5,893 nucleotides of DNA from JAVBNC01 sp031551765 (lineage in GTDB: Bacteria > Desulfobacterota > Desulfovibrionia > Desulfovibrionales > Desulfovibrionaceae): contig JAVBNC010000082.1 of assembly GCA_031551765.1 (NCBI GenBank), positions 1-5,893 on the forward strand. The letters run 5' to 3'. Positions within the stretch are counted from its first letter, which is position 1. Every line of letters starts with the position of its first letter. The translations under genes were made by a program, and so were the position numbers. Positions 1 to 5,596 of the stretch are shown here, piece by piece. The notes under the pieces are model-generated. The model made no database searches and was not told the origin of the DNA. It worked only from the letters and a program-made list of their open reading frames with translations.

Positions 1-125
1 TTTTTTTTTAACTATAAAATTTTGGCGGCCCCCCACCTCTACCGTTAACACTAACCCCCTCGCCGGCCTTTCCCCTGGGGGGGGGGGGGGGTGCCGCGCC
101 CACCCCCACCCCCCCCGCCCACGCG
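1..125. other. Low-complexity edge region with T9, G15 and C-rich tracts
   Basis: No gene is visible here. The stretch starts with nine T residues, contains fifteen consecutive G at 77-91, and has four C tracts of at least three bases separated by single bases at 99-120. On the minus strand those C tracts form a G-quadruplex-type pattern (G3-C-G8-T-G5-T-G3) only a few bases beyond the tarD stop codon. The G15 run and the C tracts could also pair with each other. Composition differs sharply from the rest of the window, so this may be poor-quality sequence at a contig end rather than genuine DNA. If it is real, it forms the 3' untranslated region of tarD. Confidence 0.6.
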
Positions 126-1292
126 CTATAAAAGTTCGCGCATGACCACGTACAGCGCGCTTTTTTCCTCAATGCCTATGCCGGGGGCCGCGGGCAGACC
201 CACGTAGCCGTTCTGCACGGCAATGCCGTCGGCAAAGCCGCCAAAAGGCTGGAACACGCCGGGGTAGGATTCGTTGCCGCCCAGGTGCAGGCCAGCCGCG
301 ATGTTCAGGGACATCTGGTGCCCGCCGTGCGGCACCACGCGGCGGCTGGACCAGCCCAGCTCCTGCATGGCGTCCAGGGTGCGCATGTATTCCACCAGGC
401 CGTAGGACAGGGCGCAGTCAAACTGCAGGTAGTCTTTTTCCGGGCGCATGCCGCCGTAGCGCAACAGGTTCCGGGCGTCCTGATGGGAGAACAGATTTTC
501 GCCGGTGGCCATGGGAGGGTCGTAGTGTTCGGCCAGTTCGGCCTGCAGGGCATAGTCCAGGGGGTCCCCGGCCTCTTCGTACCAGAACAGGTTATAGCCG
601 CGCAGGGCCTTGGCGTAGTCCACGGCGGTCTTCAGGTCGAAACGGCCGTTGGCGTCCACGGCCAGACGCGAGCCGTCGCCGCCCAGCACCTTGATGACCG
701 CCTCGATGCGCGCGATGTCTTCGCTAAGGGACGCCGCGCCGATTTTCATTTTGACCACGGAGTAGCCCATGTCCAGGTAGCCGCGCATCTCGTCCTGCAG
801 CTTGCCGTGGTCCTTGCCGGGGTAGTAATAGCCGCCCGCCGCGTACACGAACACCTTGTCGTCGGCCTTGCCGCCGCGGTAGCGGTCCGCCAGCAGGCGG
901 TACAGGGGCTTGCCCTCTATTTTGGCCACCGCGTCCCAAATGGCCATGTCCAGGGTGCCCATGGCCACGGAACGCTCCCCGTGCCCGCCGGGCTTCTCGT
1001 TCTTGAACATGGTGTTCCACACAGCGAAGGGGTTCAGGTTGTCGCGTTCCTTGTCCATCAGCGTCGCGGGGTCCGCTTCCATGATCCGGGGGATGAAGCG
1101 CTCGCGCATCAGCGCGCCCTGGCCGTAGCGGCCGTTGGAATGAAAGCCGAACCCCACCACGGGCTTGCCGTCGCGGACCACGTCCGTGACCACGGCCACG
1201 GTGGAGCAGGTCATCTTGGAAAAATCAATGTAGGCGTTGGCAATGGAAGAGGCTATGGACACGGTCTTTTCGCGGATGTCTACGATGCGCAT
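126..1292 (-). CDS. tarD: D(-)-tartrate dehydratase, enolase superfamily
   Basis: This 388-residue protein should dehydrate D(-)-tartrate to oxaloacetate using Mg2+ in the cytoplasm, feeding tartrate into C4-dicarboxylate metabolism. It matches my memory of the characterised Bradyrhizobium TarD almost end to end in length and in distinctive stretches such as NAYIDF, NEKPGGHGERSVA, YAAGGYYYPGK and TGENLFSHQDARNLLRYGG. Visible catalytic features are the KxK motif (K181, K183), metal ligands D213, E239 and E265, and the His/Asp dyad H322 with D292; the family uses these for proton abstraction at C2 and acid catalysis. The ATG has a GGGGAG ribosome site (minus strand, 1301-1306) 8 nt upstream. 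It is divergent from a LysR-type regulator, as expected for a regulated catabolic gene. No transporter for tartrate lies in the window. A related acid-sugar dehydratase is the main alternative, but the matched stretches make that less likely. Confidence 0.86.
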   Translation of the reverse strand: MRIVDIREKTVSIASSIANAYIDFSKMTCSTVAVVTDVVRDGKPVVGFGFHSNGRYGQGALMRERFIPRIMEADPATLMDKERDNLNPFAVWNTMFKNEKPGGHGERSVAMGTLDMAIWDAVAKIEGKPLYRLLADRYRGGKADDKVFVYAAGGYYYPGKDHGKLQDEMRGYLDMGYSVVKMKIGAASLSEDIARIEAVIKVLGGDGSRLAVDANGRFDLKTAVDYAKALRGYNLFWYEEAGDPLDYALQAELAEHYDPPMATGENLFSHQDARNLLRYGGMRPEKDYLQFDCALSYGLVEYMRTLDAMQELGWSSRRVVPHGGHQMSLNIAAGLHLGGNESYPGVFQPFGGFADGIAVQNGYVGLPAAPGIGIEEKSALYVVMRELL

Positions 1293-1340
1293 GCTGCATG
1301 CTCCCCGGCTGAAGGATTGTCATTTTGCTTCCTATTGTTC

Positions 1341-1368
1341 TTTACATACGCCGATAACGCTGGATTAT
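1341..1368 (+). promoter_or_regulatory. Candidate lysR promoter overlapping the operator
   Basis: TTTACA at 1341-1346 (5 of 6 matches to the sigma-70 -35 box) is followed after 16 bp by GATTAT at 1363-1368 (4 of 6 matches to the -10 box). It points toward the LysR gene, whose ATG lies 53 bp beyond the -10 box. The -10 box lies inside the dyad at 1353-1369, so a bound regulator would block this promoter, the usual autorepression arrangement. No equally good promoter was found for tarD on the other strand. This is a motif match by eye only. Confidence 0.4.
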
Positions 1369-1369
1369 C
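1353..1369. promoter_or_regulatory. Predicted LysR-type operator, GATAA-N7-TTATC
   Basis: A perfect 5-bp dyad with a 7-bp spacer contains the T-N11-A core typical of LysR-family recognition sites (T1355 and A1367). It lies mid-way in the spacer between the divergent tarD and lysR genes, the normal position for such a site. A second overlapping palindrome, TGGAT-T-ATCCA at 1361-1371, shares its right half and could be an alternative or adjacent half-site. The dyad and spacing are read directly; binding by the neighbouring regulator is inferred. Confidence 0.6.
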
Positions 1370-1389
1370 CAATGCCGGTTCTGTATCCT

Positions 1390-1410
1390 GCCATGCAAAA
1401 GCGGCATGGC
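1390..1410. repeat. Perfect inverted repeat GCCATGC-N7-GCATGGC before lysR
   Basis: Two perfect 7-bp arms flank a 7-base spacer. The repeat ends one base before the lysR ribosome-binding site (GGAGG, 1412-1416). In the lysR transcript it would form a hairpin directly against the Shine-Dalgarno sequence and could modulate translation. As DNA it could be a second regulator site, with the same 7-bp spacer as the operator upstream but a different sequence. Confidence 0.5.
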
Positions 1411-1421
1411 GGGAGGCGGGC

Positions 1422-2342
1422 ATGGACCTGGACTGGCTGGAGGACTTCACGGCCCTGGCGGAGACGGAAAATTTCTCGCGCGCGGCGGAACGGCGCCACG
1501 TCACCCAGCCCGCGTTCAGCCGACGCATCCGCGCGTTTGAGGACTGGCTGGGGGTGCCGCTGTTCGTGCGGGGCAGGCAAAAGGTCACCCTGACCCGCGC
1601 GGGCGAGGAAATACGGGCGGAAGCGGAAGCCATGCTGCGGGCCATGCTGCGCCTGCGCCGCCTGGCGCGGGAATGCGCCGGGGACGAAACCGCCACCCTG
1701 CACTTTGCGGCCACGCACTCGCTTTCCTTCAGTTTCTTTCCCGGCTGGATCAAAAAATACGCGCAGGTTCTGGACCGCTCGGCCATCAACCTGGTCTCCG
1801 ACACCATGGCGGCCTGCGAAGCGGCCCTGGTGCAGGGCCAGGTGCAGTTCCTGCTCTGCCACGATTCGCCCGCCGCGCCCTCGCGTTTCCGGGACAAGGG
1901 CTTCGCCAGCCTGGCCGTGGGCACGGACACCCTTTCCCCCTACGCGGCGCCGGACAAAGACGGCAATCCGGCGTACAGCCTTGGCGCTTTCCCCTGCAAC
2001 CCGGCCCGCTGGCTGCAGTACAGCCCGGAATCCGGCTTCAGCCGCATGATGCACGGCCACGCGGCCGTTGCGGCCTGTATGGCGGCTTCCGCGCCCGGCT
2101 TTACTTCCCGTCTGGCCAGGGTGCTGCTTTCCGTGGCCCGCGACGGCCAGGGCATTGCCTGGCTGCCCGCCAGCCTGGCCGAACCGGCCGTGGCCCAGGG
2201 GGCCCTGGTCCGGGCGGGCGGCGCGGAATGGGACATCCCCATGGTCATCCGCCTCTTTCAGCGCCGGGACGAGCGCAACCAGGCAGCCAGGGCGCTGTGG
2301 CGGGAAATCGAGCGGGAGGGGAAAGCTGTCAGGGCCAGTTAG
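1422..2342 (+). CDS. LysR-type transcriptional regulator, HypT/YjiE-like
   Basis: This 306-residue protein has the LysR-family layout. An N-terminal winged helix-turn-helix spans about residues 6-63 (FSRAAERRHVTQPAFSRRIR, then LGVPLF.R and LTRAGEE). A linker helix follows, then a co-inducer-binding domain from about residue 90. The text around residues 97-113 (THSLSFSFFPGWIKKY) and 240-263 (DGQGIAWLPASLAEP..., GALV) recalls the E. coli HypT/YjiE branch, known as a hypochlorite-responsive regulator; that resemblance is from memory and does not prove the same signal. The start is fixed by GGAGG at 1412-1416, 5 nt before the ATG; the open frame continues far upstream but only as antisense to tarD. 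Divergent position and the dyad in the shared spacer suggest it controls tarD and itself, perhaps with tartrate or a product as ligand. Length is normal and the gene looks intact. Confidence 0.88.
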   Translation: MDLDWLEDFTALAETENFSRAAERRHVTQPAFSRRIRAFEDWLGVPLFVRGRQKVTLTRAGEEIRAEAEAMLRAMLRLRRLARECAGDETATLHFAATHSLSFSFFPGWIKKYAQVLDRSAINLVSDTMAACEAALVQGQVQFLLCHDSPAAPSRFRDKGFASLAVGTDTLSPYAAPDKDGNPAYSLGAFPCNPARWLQYSPESGFSRMMHGHAAVAACMAASAPGFTSRLARVLLSVARDGQGIAWLPASLAEPAVAQGALVRAGGAEWDIPMVIRLFQRRDERNQAARALWREIEREGKAVRAS

Positions 2343-2411
2343 TTGTCGAAGCCAATTAAGAACGAGAGCAGGGCAGCGCCCTGCTCTCACTCTTGGATGG
2401 CTTCGACAACT
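2341..2411 (+). repeat. 71-nt nested palindrome at the lysR 3' end
   Basis: A single dyad is centred on position 2376. Perfect 14-bp outer arms lie at 2341-2354 and 2398-2411, AAGA pairs with TCTT at 2358-2361/2391-2394, and perfect 11-bp inner arms (GAGAGCAGGGC, 2364-2374, and its complement at 2378-2388) enclose a 3-base AGC loop. All segments are in exact register. In plus-strand RNA, U2356 and U2357 also pair with G2396 and G2395, leaving only three mismatched positions out of 34. The structure overlaps the lysR stop codon and precedes the YprB-like gene. There is no U-tract after it (the sequence continues TACTCTTCG), so it is not a standard intrinsic terminator. It could be a transcription roadblock, an RNase III processing site, or a small mobile or REP-type palindrome. 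Confidence 0.75.
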
Positions 2412-2460
2412 TACTCTTCGAATCTTTACAGAACGCGGCTTCAAAGGCATCATCCCCCCC

Positions 2461-3279
2461 ATGCTTACTTCATGTTTTTGCCACCTGCCGGGGATCGGCC
2501 CGGCTTTTGAGACCAAACTGCGCCAAGCGGGCATAGCCACCTGGGAAGACGCCCTGCGCCTGCCTCTGCCCTGTGGGGCTGCACGGGCGCAAACCCTGCG
2601 TGAAGGCGTGCTGGAATCGCAACGCCGCCTGGAAGAACGGGACGCGCTCTGGTTCGGCGACAGGCTGCCGCCCGCCGGGCAGTGGCGGCTGTTCCCGCAT
2701 TTCCGGGACGGCGCGGCCTACGTGGACATTGAAACCACGGGCCTGGCCTGGCCGGAGGGGTGCATCACCACCATTGCCCTGTACGACGGCGATTCCGTGC
2801 GTACCTATGTGCAAGGGGTAAACCTGGAAGCCTTTGCGGACGATATTTTAGACTACGGGCTGCTGGTGACCTGGAACGGCCGGGGTTTTGACGCCCCCAT
2901 TCTGCGGCGCGCGCTGCGCATACCGCTGGACATGGCCCACCTGGACCTGTTGCCCGTGTTCCGGGCTCTGGGGTTGCGGGGCGGGCTGAAAGCCGTGGAA
3001 AAGACCCTGGGCCTGGACCGGGACGGACTGGACGGGGTGGACGGCTGGGCCGCCGTGCGCCTGTGGCGGGCCTATGAACGCAGTGGCGACCCGGAAGTGC
3101 TGGAAACCCTGCTGGCCTACAATGTGGCGGACGTGCTGAGCCTGGAATACCTGGCCGGGTACGCGGCGCTCCGCCACGGTTGCGAGGAAATGCGGCATGT
3201 CTCCCTGCCGCCGCCGGAGGCGAACCCCTTTGCCCCCTCCCCCAGGGTGCTGCGCGCGGTGCTGGGACTGCGGATCTGA
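2461..3279 (+). CDS. HhH plus RNase H-like exonuclease, YprB family
   Basis: This 272-residue protein combines a short N-terminal helix-hairpin-helix motif (about residues 8-25, CHLPGIGPAFETKLRQAG) with an RNase H-fold domain of the DEDD exonuclease type (about 84-235). Metal-binding motifs are AYVDIETTGL (D89, E91), TWNGRGFDAPIL (N139, D144) and AYNVADVLSL (Y220, D224); the Y-x3-D pattern of the last suggests the DEDDy subclass. It is therefore a probable metal-dependent 3'-5' nuclease or a nucleic-acid-binding relative of YprB; its cellular substrate is unknown. The ATG is the only good start; its ribosome site is poor (AAAGG at 2443-2447, 13 nt away) and a run of seven C lies directly before it. 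It starts 118 bp after lysR, beyond the large palindrome, so a common transcript is uncertain. No damage to key residues is seen. Confidence 0.8.
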   Translation: MLTSCFCHLPGIGPAFETKLRQAGIATWEDALRLPLPCGAARAQTLREGVLESQRRLEERDALWFGDRLPPAGQWRLFPHFRDGAAYVDIETTGLAWPEGCITTIALYDGDSVRTYVQGVNLEAFADDILDYGLLVTWNGRGFDAPILRRALRIPLDMAHLDLLPVFRALGLRGGLKAVEKTLGLDRDGLDGVDGWAAVRLWRAYERSGDPEVLETLLAYNVADVLSLEYLAGYAALRHGCEEMRHVSLPPPEANPFAPSPRVLRAVLGLRI

Positions 3280-3335
3280 ACTTCCCGTGGCAGGGGATAT
3301 TATGAAAACATCCCTGGCGGTACGCCGCGCCATGG

Positions 3336-3341
3336 TATAGA
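3336..3341 (+). promoter_or_regulatory. Candidate -10 box of cheV
   Basis: TATAGA followed by AT fits a -10 element, but no recognisable -35 hexamer lies 16-18 bp upstream. If it is used, transcription would begin at about 3348-3349, exactly where the leader hairpin starts. No sigma-54 (GG-N10-GC type) or flagellar sigma-28 motif was found upstream of this gene. Weak call. Confidence 0.25.
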
Positions 3342-3348
3342 ATGGTTC

Positions 3349-3382
3349 GCGCATGTACTTTGCTCTGCGGCAAAGCATGCGC
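3349..3382 (+). repeat. 13-bp stem-loop in the cheV leader
   Basis: GCGCATG (3349-3355) pairs with CATGCGC (3376-3382), and CTTTGC (3358-3363) pairs with GCAAAG (3370-3375). The stem has a two-base TA bulge and a 6-nt loop. The hairpin ends 33 bases before the cheV start and 21 bases before its ribosome site, so it leaves the Shine-Dalgarno free. Possible roles are 5'-end mRNA stabilisation or a DNA operator. The pairing is read directly; the function is not known. Confidence 0.6.
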
Positions 3383-3415
3383 AACATACTGAAGCGACTG
3401 ATTAAGGAAAGGTCT

Positions 3416-4366
3416 ATGCCCAGCGACAACATTCTTTTCGATGCCGCCTCCAACGAGCTGGAAATTATCGTCTTCTATATTGAGGAAGAACTGCCGGACG
3501 GCTCCAAATACACCAGCTATTACGGCATGAACGTGGCCAAAGTGCTCAGCATCATCCGCCGCCCCGTGGTGACGGGCGTGCCCAGCAAGCACCATCCGGC
3601 GGCGCTGGGCACCTTCAACCTGCGGGGCCAGGTGCTGCCACTGGTGGATCTGGCCCTGTGGATGGGCAAAAAGACCAGCCCGGACGAGAGCTGGAAGGTG
3701 ATCGTCTCCGAATTCAGCGGCACCACCACGGCTTTTCTGGTTTCCGGGGTCACCCGCATCCACCGTATGACCTGGGGCCAGGTGGAACCGCCGGGCAAGT
3801 ACTTGCAAAACTTCAGCCAGGACTGCATCACCGGGGTGGTGCGCTTTGACGAGCGCATCGTCTTTCTGCTGGACATGGAGCAGGTCATTACCTCCATGAA
3901 CCCCCGCCTCAGCCTGGACGCCCAGGTGCAGCAAGTGGACGGCACCGTCAGCGGAGAAGGCTGGCACGTGCTTATCTCCGACGATTCCGCCTCCATCCGT
4001 AACACCATTGCCTTTGCCCTGGAAAAGGCCGGGTTCAGGGTCACCCGTACCGCCTGCGGCCGGGAAGCCTGGGACCAGATGGAAGAATGGAAAAAGCTTT
4101 CCGCCGCGGAGGGCAAAAATATCCGGCACTATGTGGACTTGGTCATCTCCGACATTGAAATGCCGGAAATGGACGGACACACCCTGACCCGGCGCATCAA
4201 GGACGACCCGCAACTGAAGGAAATTCCGGTCATTCTCTTCTCCTCCCTGATTTCCGACGTGGTGCGGGAAAAGGGCGTGAAGGCCGGGGCGGACGACCAG
4301 CTCGCCAAACCGGAGCTGCCGGAACTGACCATCCGGGCCGCCAAACTGATCCGGTCGCGCCCCTGA
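3416..4366 (+). CDS. cheV: CheV chemotaxis coupling protein (CheW + receiver)
   Basis: This 316-residue protein should couple chemoreceptors to the histidine kinase CheA at the cytoplasmic face of receptor arrays, with coupling tuned by phosphorylation. A CheW-like domain spans about residues 15-160 (VAKVLSIIRRP, FNLRGQVLPLVDLALWMG, GVVRFDERIVFLLDMEQV). A response-regulator receiver follows at about 184-312, with the acidic pair D189/D190, phospho-acceptor D246 in ISDIEMPEMDG, S276 or S277 at the switch position, and K298 in LAKPE. All receiver residues needed for phosphorylation are present. The start is set by the strong purine-rich site AAGGAAAGG (3404-3412), 3 nt before the ATG. An in-frame ATG at 3353 would add 21 residues, but it sits inside the leader hairpin without a ribosome site. 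No other chemotaxis gene is nearby, so this is an orphan cheV acting with kinases encoded elsewhere. Confidence 0.92.
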   Translation: MPSDNILFDAASNELEIIVFYIEEELPDGSKYTSYYGMNVAKVLSIIRRPVVTGVPSKHHPAALGTFNLRGQVLPLVDLALWMGKKTSPDESWKVIVSEFSGTTTAFLVSGVTRIHRMTWGQVEPPGKYLQNFSQDCITGVVRFDERIVFLLDMEQVITSMNPRLSLDAQVQQVDGTVSGEGWHVLISDDSASIRNTIAFALEKAGFRVTRTACGREAWDQMEEWKKLSAAEGKNIRHYVDLVISDIEMPEMDGHTLTRRIKDDPQLKEIPVILFSSLISDVVREKGVKAGADDQLAKPELPELTIRAAKLIRSRP

Positions 4367-4420
4367 TCCCGTCTCAGGTGACAAGCGCTCCCGCTCCTGG
4401 TATTTTCCTACTGTGGACAA

Positions 4421-4438
4421 GCGCGCTGAAATGCGCGC
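4421..4438. repeat. Small GCGCGC hairpin between cheV and lipoprotein gene
   Basis: Perfect 6-bp arms GCGCGC flank the 6-base loop TGAAAT, 54 bp after the cheV stop. It is not followed by a T-run, so it is at best a weak or Rho-type stop for cheV. A further 6-bp pair, CGGCGT/ACGCCG, occurs in the next 40 bases. Such GC-only arms can arise by chance in this composition. Confidence 0.35.
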
Positions 4439-4505
4439 ATGGCCGCGCGTTCCGGCGTGCAGCCACAATACGCCGGGGCTTTGGCCACATTTTCAGGAGT
4501 ACGTC

Positions 4506-5360
4506 ATGAATCGTTCAGGAAACGCCACGCGCCATAACAGCGGCGGGCGCACGCGTCTTTGCGCGCTTGCATTGCTGGCGGCCTTTTTGCTGACAGGCTG
4601 CGCCAGCAAGTACGGGGAACAAACCACCAAAGTGAACCATTATCCGGACTGCTACCAGCCCATAGCGGACCTGCGCAGTTCCGAGCACCTGATGAACAAG
4701 TCCGTGGGCACGGGCATAGCCCTGGGCGCGCTGTTGGGCGGCGTTATCGGTTACCTGGCCACGGGCAAGGCTTCCGGCGCCGTGGCTGGAGCGGGCGTGG
4801 GCGCCGTGGCCGGGGGCGCGGCGGGCTACGGTGTGGGCAAATCCCGCCAGGCGGAGCTGGACAGGCGCATGGACGGCTACATGGCCAGAATGGACGCGGA
4901 CATCGCCACCGTGGACAAGGCCACCGGGGCCGCCAGGGCCGCGCGGGGCTGCTACGAGCGGCAGTTCCGGGTGGCTTCCGCGGAATACAGGGCCGGCAAC
5001 CTGAGCAAGGCCCAGTTTCGTTCCCGCACGGACGAAATCCTGGCCGGCATGGAAGAGGCCTCCCGCATTATAGGGGAAATTTCCATGGACGCCGACAAGG
5101 TCTCACAGGAATACCAGGCCGCCATCGACAGAGACAGGCAGGCGGCCCAGCAGCCCCAGCCGCAGACGCAACAGAGCCGGACAAGGCAGAACGTCCCGGC
5201 TCCGGCCCCTGTCGCGCCTTCCCCGGAAAAGGAACGCGCGGTCAACGCCAAGTCCAAAAGCATGGAAAAGTCCGTGGACGCGCTCAAGAACGAGCAGGCC
5301 CTGCTGGACCAGCGGGTCAAGGCCACGCGCCAGGCTTCCGAAGATTTGATGACCACTTGA
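4506..5360 (+). CDS. Glycine-zipper lipoprotein with coiled-coil C-terminal half
   Basis: I do not recognise a named family. The 284-residue product starts with a lipoprotein signal: basic residues to R18, a hydrophobic stretch, then the lipobox L29-T30-G31-C32. Residue +2 after the Cys is Ala, which favours outer-membrane sorting in Gram-negatives. A glycine-zipper segment follows at about 67-111 (GxxxG-type spacing: GTGIALGALLGGVIGYL, then GAVAGAGVGAVAGGAAGYGVG), suitable for membrane-inserted helix packing. Residues 112-212 are charged and probably helical, 213-240 are Gln/Pro-rich and probably disordered, and 241-281 are charged and possibly coiled coil (KSMEKSVDALKNEQALLDQRV). Cys49 and Cys149 could form a disulfide. 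The start has AGGAG (4495-4499) 6 nt upstream; a GTG at 4413 in the same frame lacks such a site. It lies 139 bp after cheV, probably its own unit. An envelope structural role is the most that can be inferred. Confidence 0.85.
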   Translation: MNRSGNATRHNSGGRTRLCALALLAAFLLTGCASKYGEQTTKVNHYPDCYQPIADLRSSEHLMNKSVGTGIALGALLGGVIGYLATGKASGAVAGAGVGAVAGGAAGYGVGKSRQAELDRRMDGYMARMDADIATVDKATGAARAARGCYERQFRVASAEYRAGNLSKAQFRSRTDEILAGMEEASRIIGEISMDADKVSQEYQAAIDRDRQAAQQPQPQTQQSRTRQNVPAPAPVAPSPEKERAVNAKSKSMEKSVDALKNEQALLDQRVKATRQASEDLMTT

Positions 5361-5392
5361 CGAAGGCCCGGCGCTTTCACGCCAACGCTCTC

Positions 5393-5437
5393 ACGAAAGA
5401 TGCGGCCCCGGCGCGTGGCGCCGTGTCTTGCTTTCGT
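5393..5437. repeat. Stem-loop after the lipoprotein gene
   Basis: Outer arms ACGAAAG (5393-5399) and CTTTCGT (5431-5437) enclose a perfect inner hairpin CGGCGC-GTG-GCGCCG (5409-5423). It begins 32 bases after the lipoprotein stop, a plausible place for transcription termination or 3'-end protection, but no U-tract follows. Confidence 0.5.
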
Positions 5438-5527
5438 AAACCAATCATGCGGGTTGATGCTTCATCCTTTTCGGGCGGCTCGACAAAAGATACGGCAAAT
5501 TTAGAGCCTTCCACACTTGAAATGCTC

Positions 5528-5553
5528 GCAAGGATTTGTCTTCAAATCCTTGC
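5528..5553. repeat. Perfect 11-bp hairpin GCAAGGATTTG/CAAATCCTTGC
   Basis: Two perfect 11-bp arms flank a TCTT loop. It is among the strongest simple hairpins in the window and lies just upstream of repeat copy 1. The sequence on both sides lacks a T-run, so an intrinsic terminator is not supported in either direction. Confidence 0.65.
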
Positions 5554-5562
5554 CGTCAAATA

Positions 5563-5595
5563 GGCGCAGGCGGGCTTTGCCCGCCGTTAAGCGAC
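5563..5595. repeat. 33-nt palindromic repeat, copy 1
   Basis: It matches copy 2 at 5679-5711 in 32 of 33 positions (C5567 versus T5683). Its core is a 7-bp hairpin GGCGGGC-TTT-GCCCGCC at 5569-5585, followed by the shared tail GTTAAGCGAC. The conserved tail outside the stem shows that the two copies share descent rather than just a similar hairpin. Confidence 0.75.
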
Positions 5596-5596
5596 T

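Noticed and set aside
285..1421. Plus-strand open frame extending the LysR protein upstream by 379 codons
   Set aside because: It is antisense to the well-supported tarD gene, the protein looks like a shadow (His/Val/Ala/Gly-rich), and the LysR homology with a good ribosome site begins at 1422.
2341..2430. Classical Rho-independent terminator for lysR
   Set aside because: The stem is strong enough, but the following bases (TACTCTTCGAATC) lack a T-run, so the standard definition is not met.
1365..2540. 391-codon open frame on the minus strand across lysR
   Set aside because: It is antisense to the clear LysR gene, shows no family motifs and has a composition typical of G+C-rich shadow frames.
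3353..3415. Upstream in-frame ATG for CheV adding 21 basic residues
   Set aside because: It lies within the leader hairpin, lacks a ribosome site, and the ATG at 3416 has AAGGAAAGG just upstream and gives the usual CheV N-terminus.
3280..3415. Sigma-54 promoter for cheV (TGGCAGG near 3288, TGGCGG near 3315)
   Set aside because: Neither has the GC element at the required 10-bp spacing with a TTGC-type -12 box.
2765..4468. 567-codon open frame on the minus strand across the YprB-like gene and cheV
   Set aside because: It lies opposite two genes with unmistakable domain motifs; the predicted protein is low-complexity and Pro/Arg/His-rich without recognisable domains.
4413..4505. Upstream GTG start for the lipoprotein
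   Set aside because: It would bury the signal sequence 31 residues inside and has no Shine-Dalgarno; the ATG at 4506 has AGGAG at good spacing and gives a normal lipoprotein signal.
5447..5563. 38-codon plus-strand frame (starts MRVDASSFSGG, ends ARICLQILAVK)
   Set aside because: There is no ribosome-binding site, and the frame runs through the perfect 11-bp hairpin and into repeat copy 1, so it is more likely a by-product of the palindromic element. Its presence in many intergenic copies of the element would explain any database hits.
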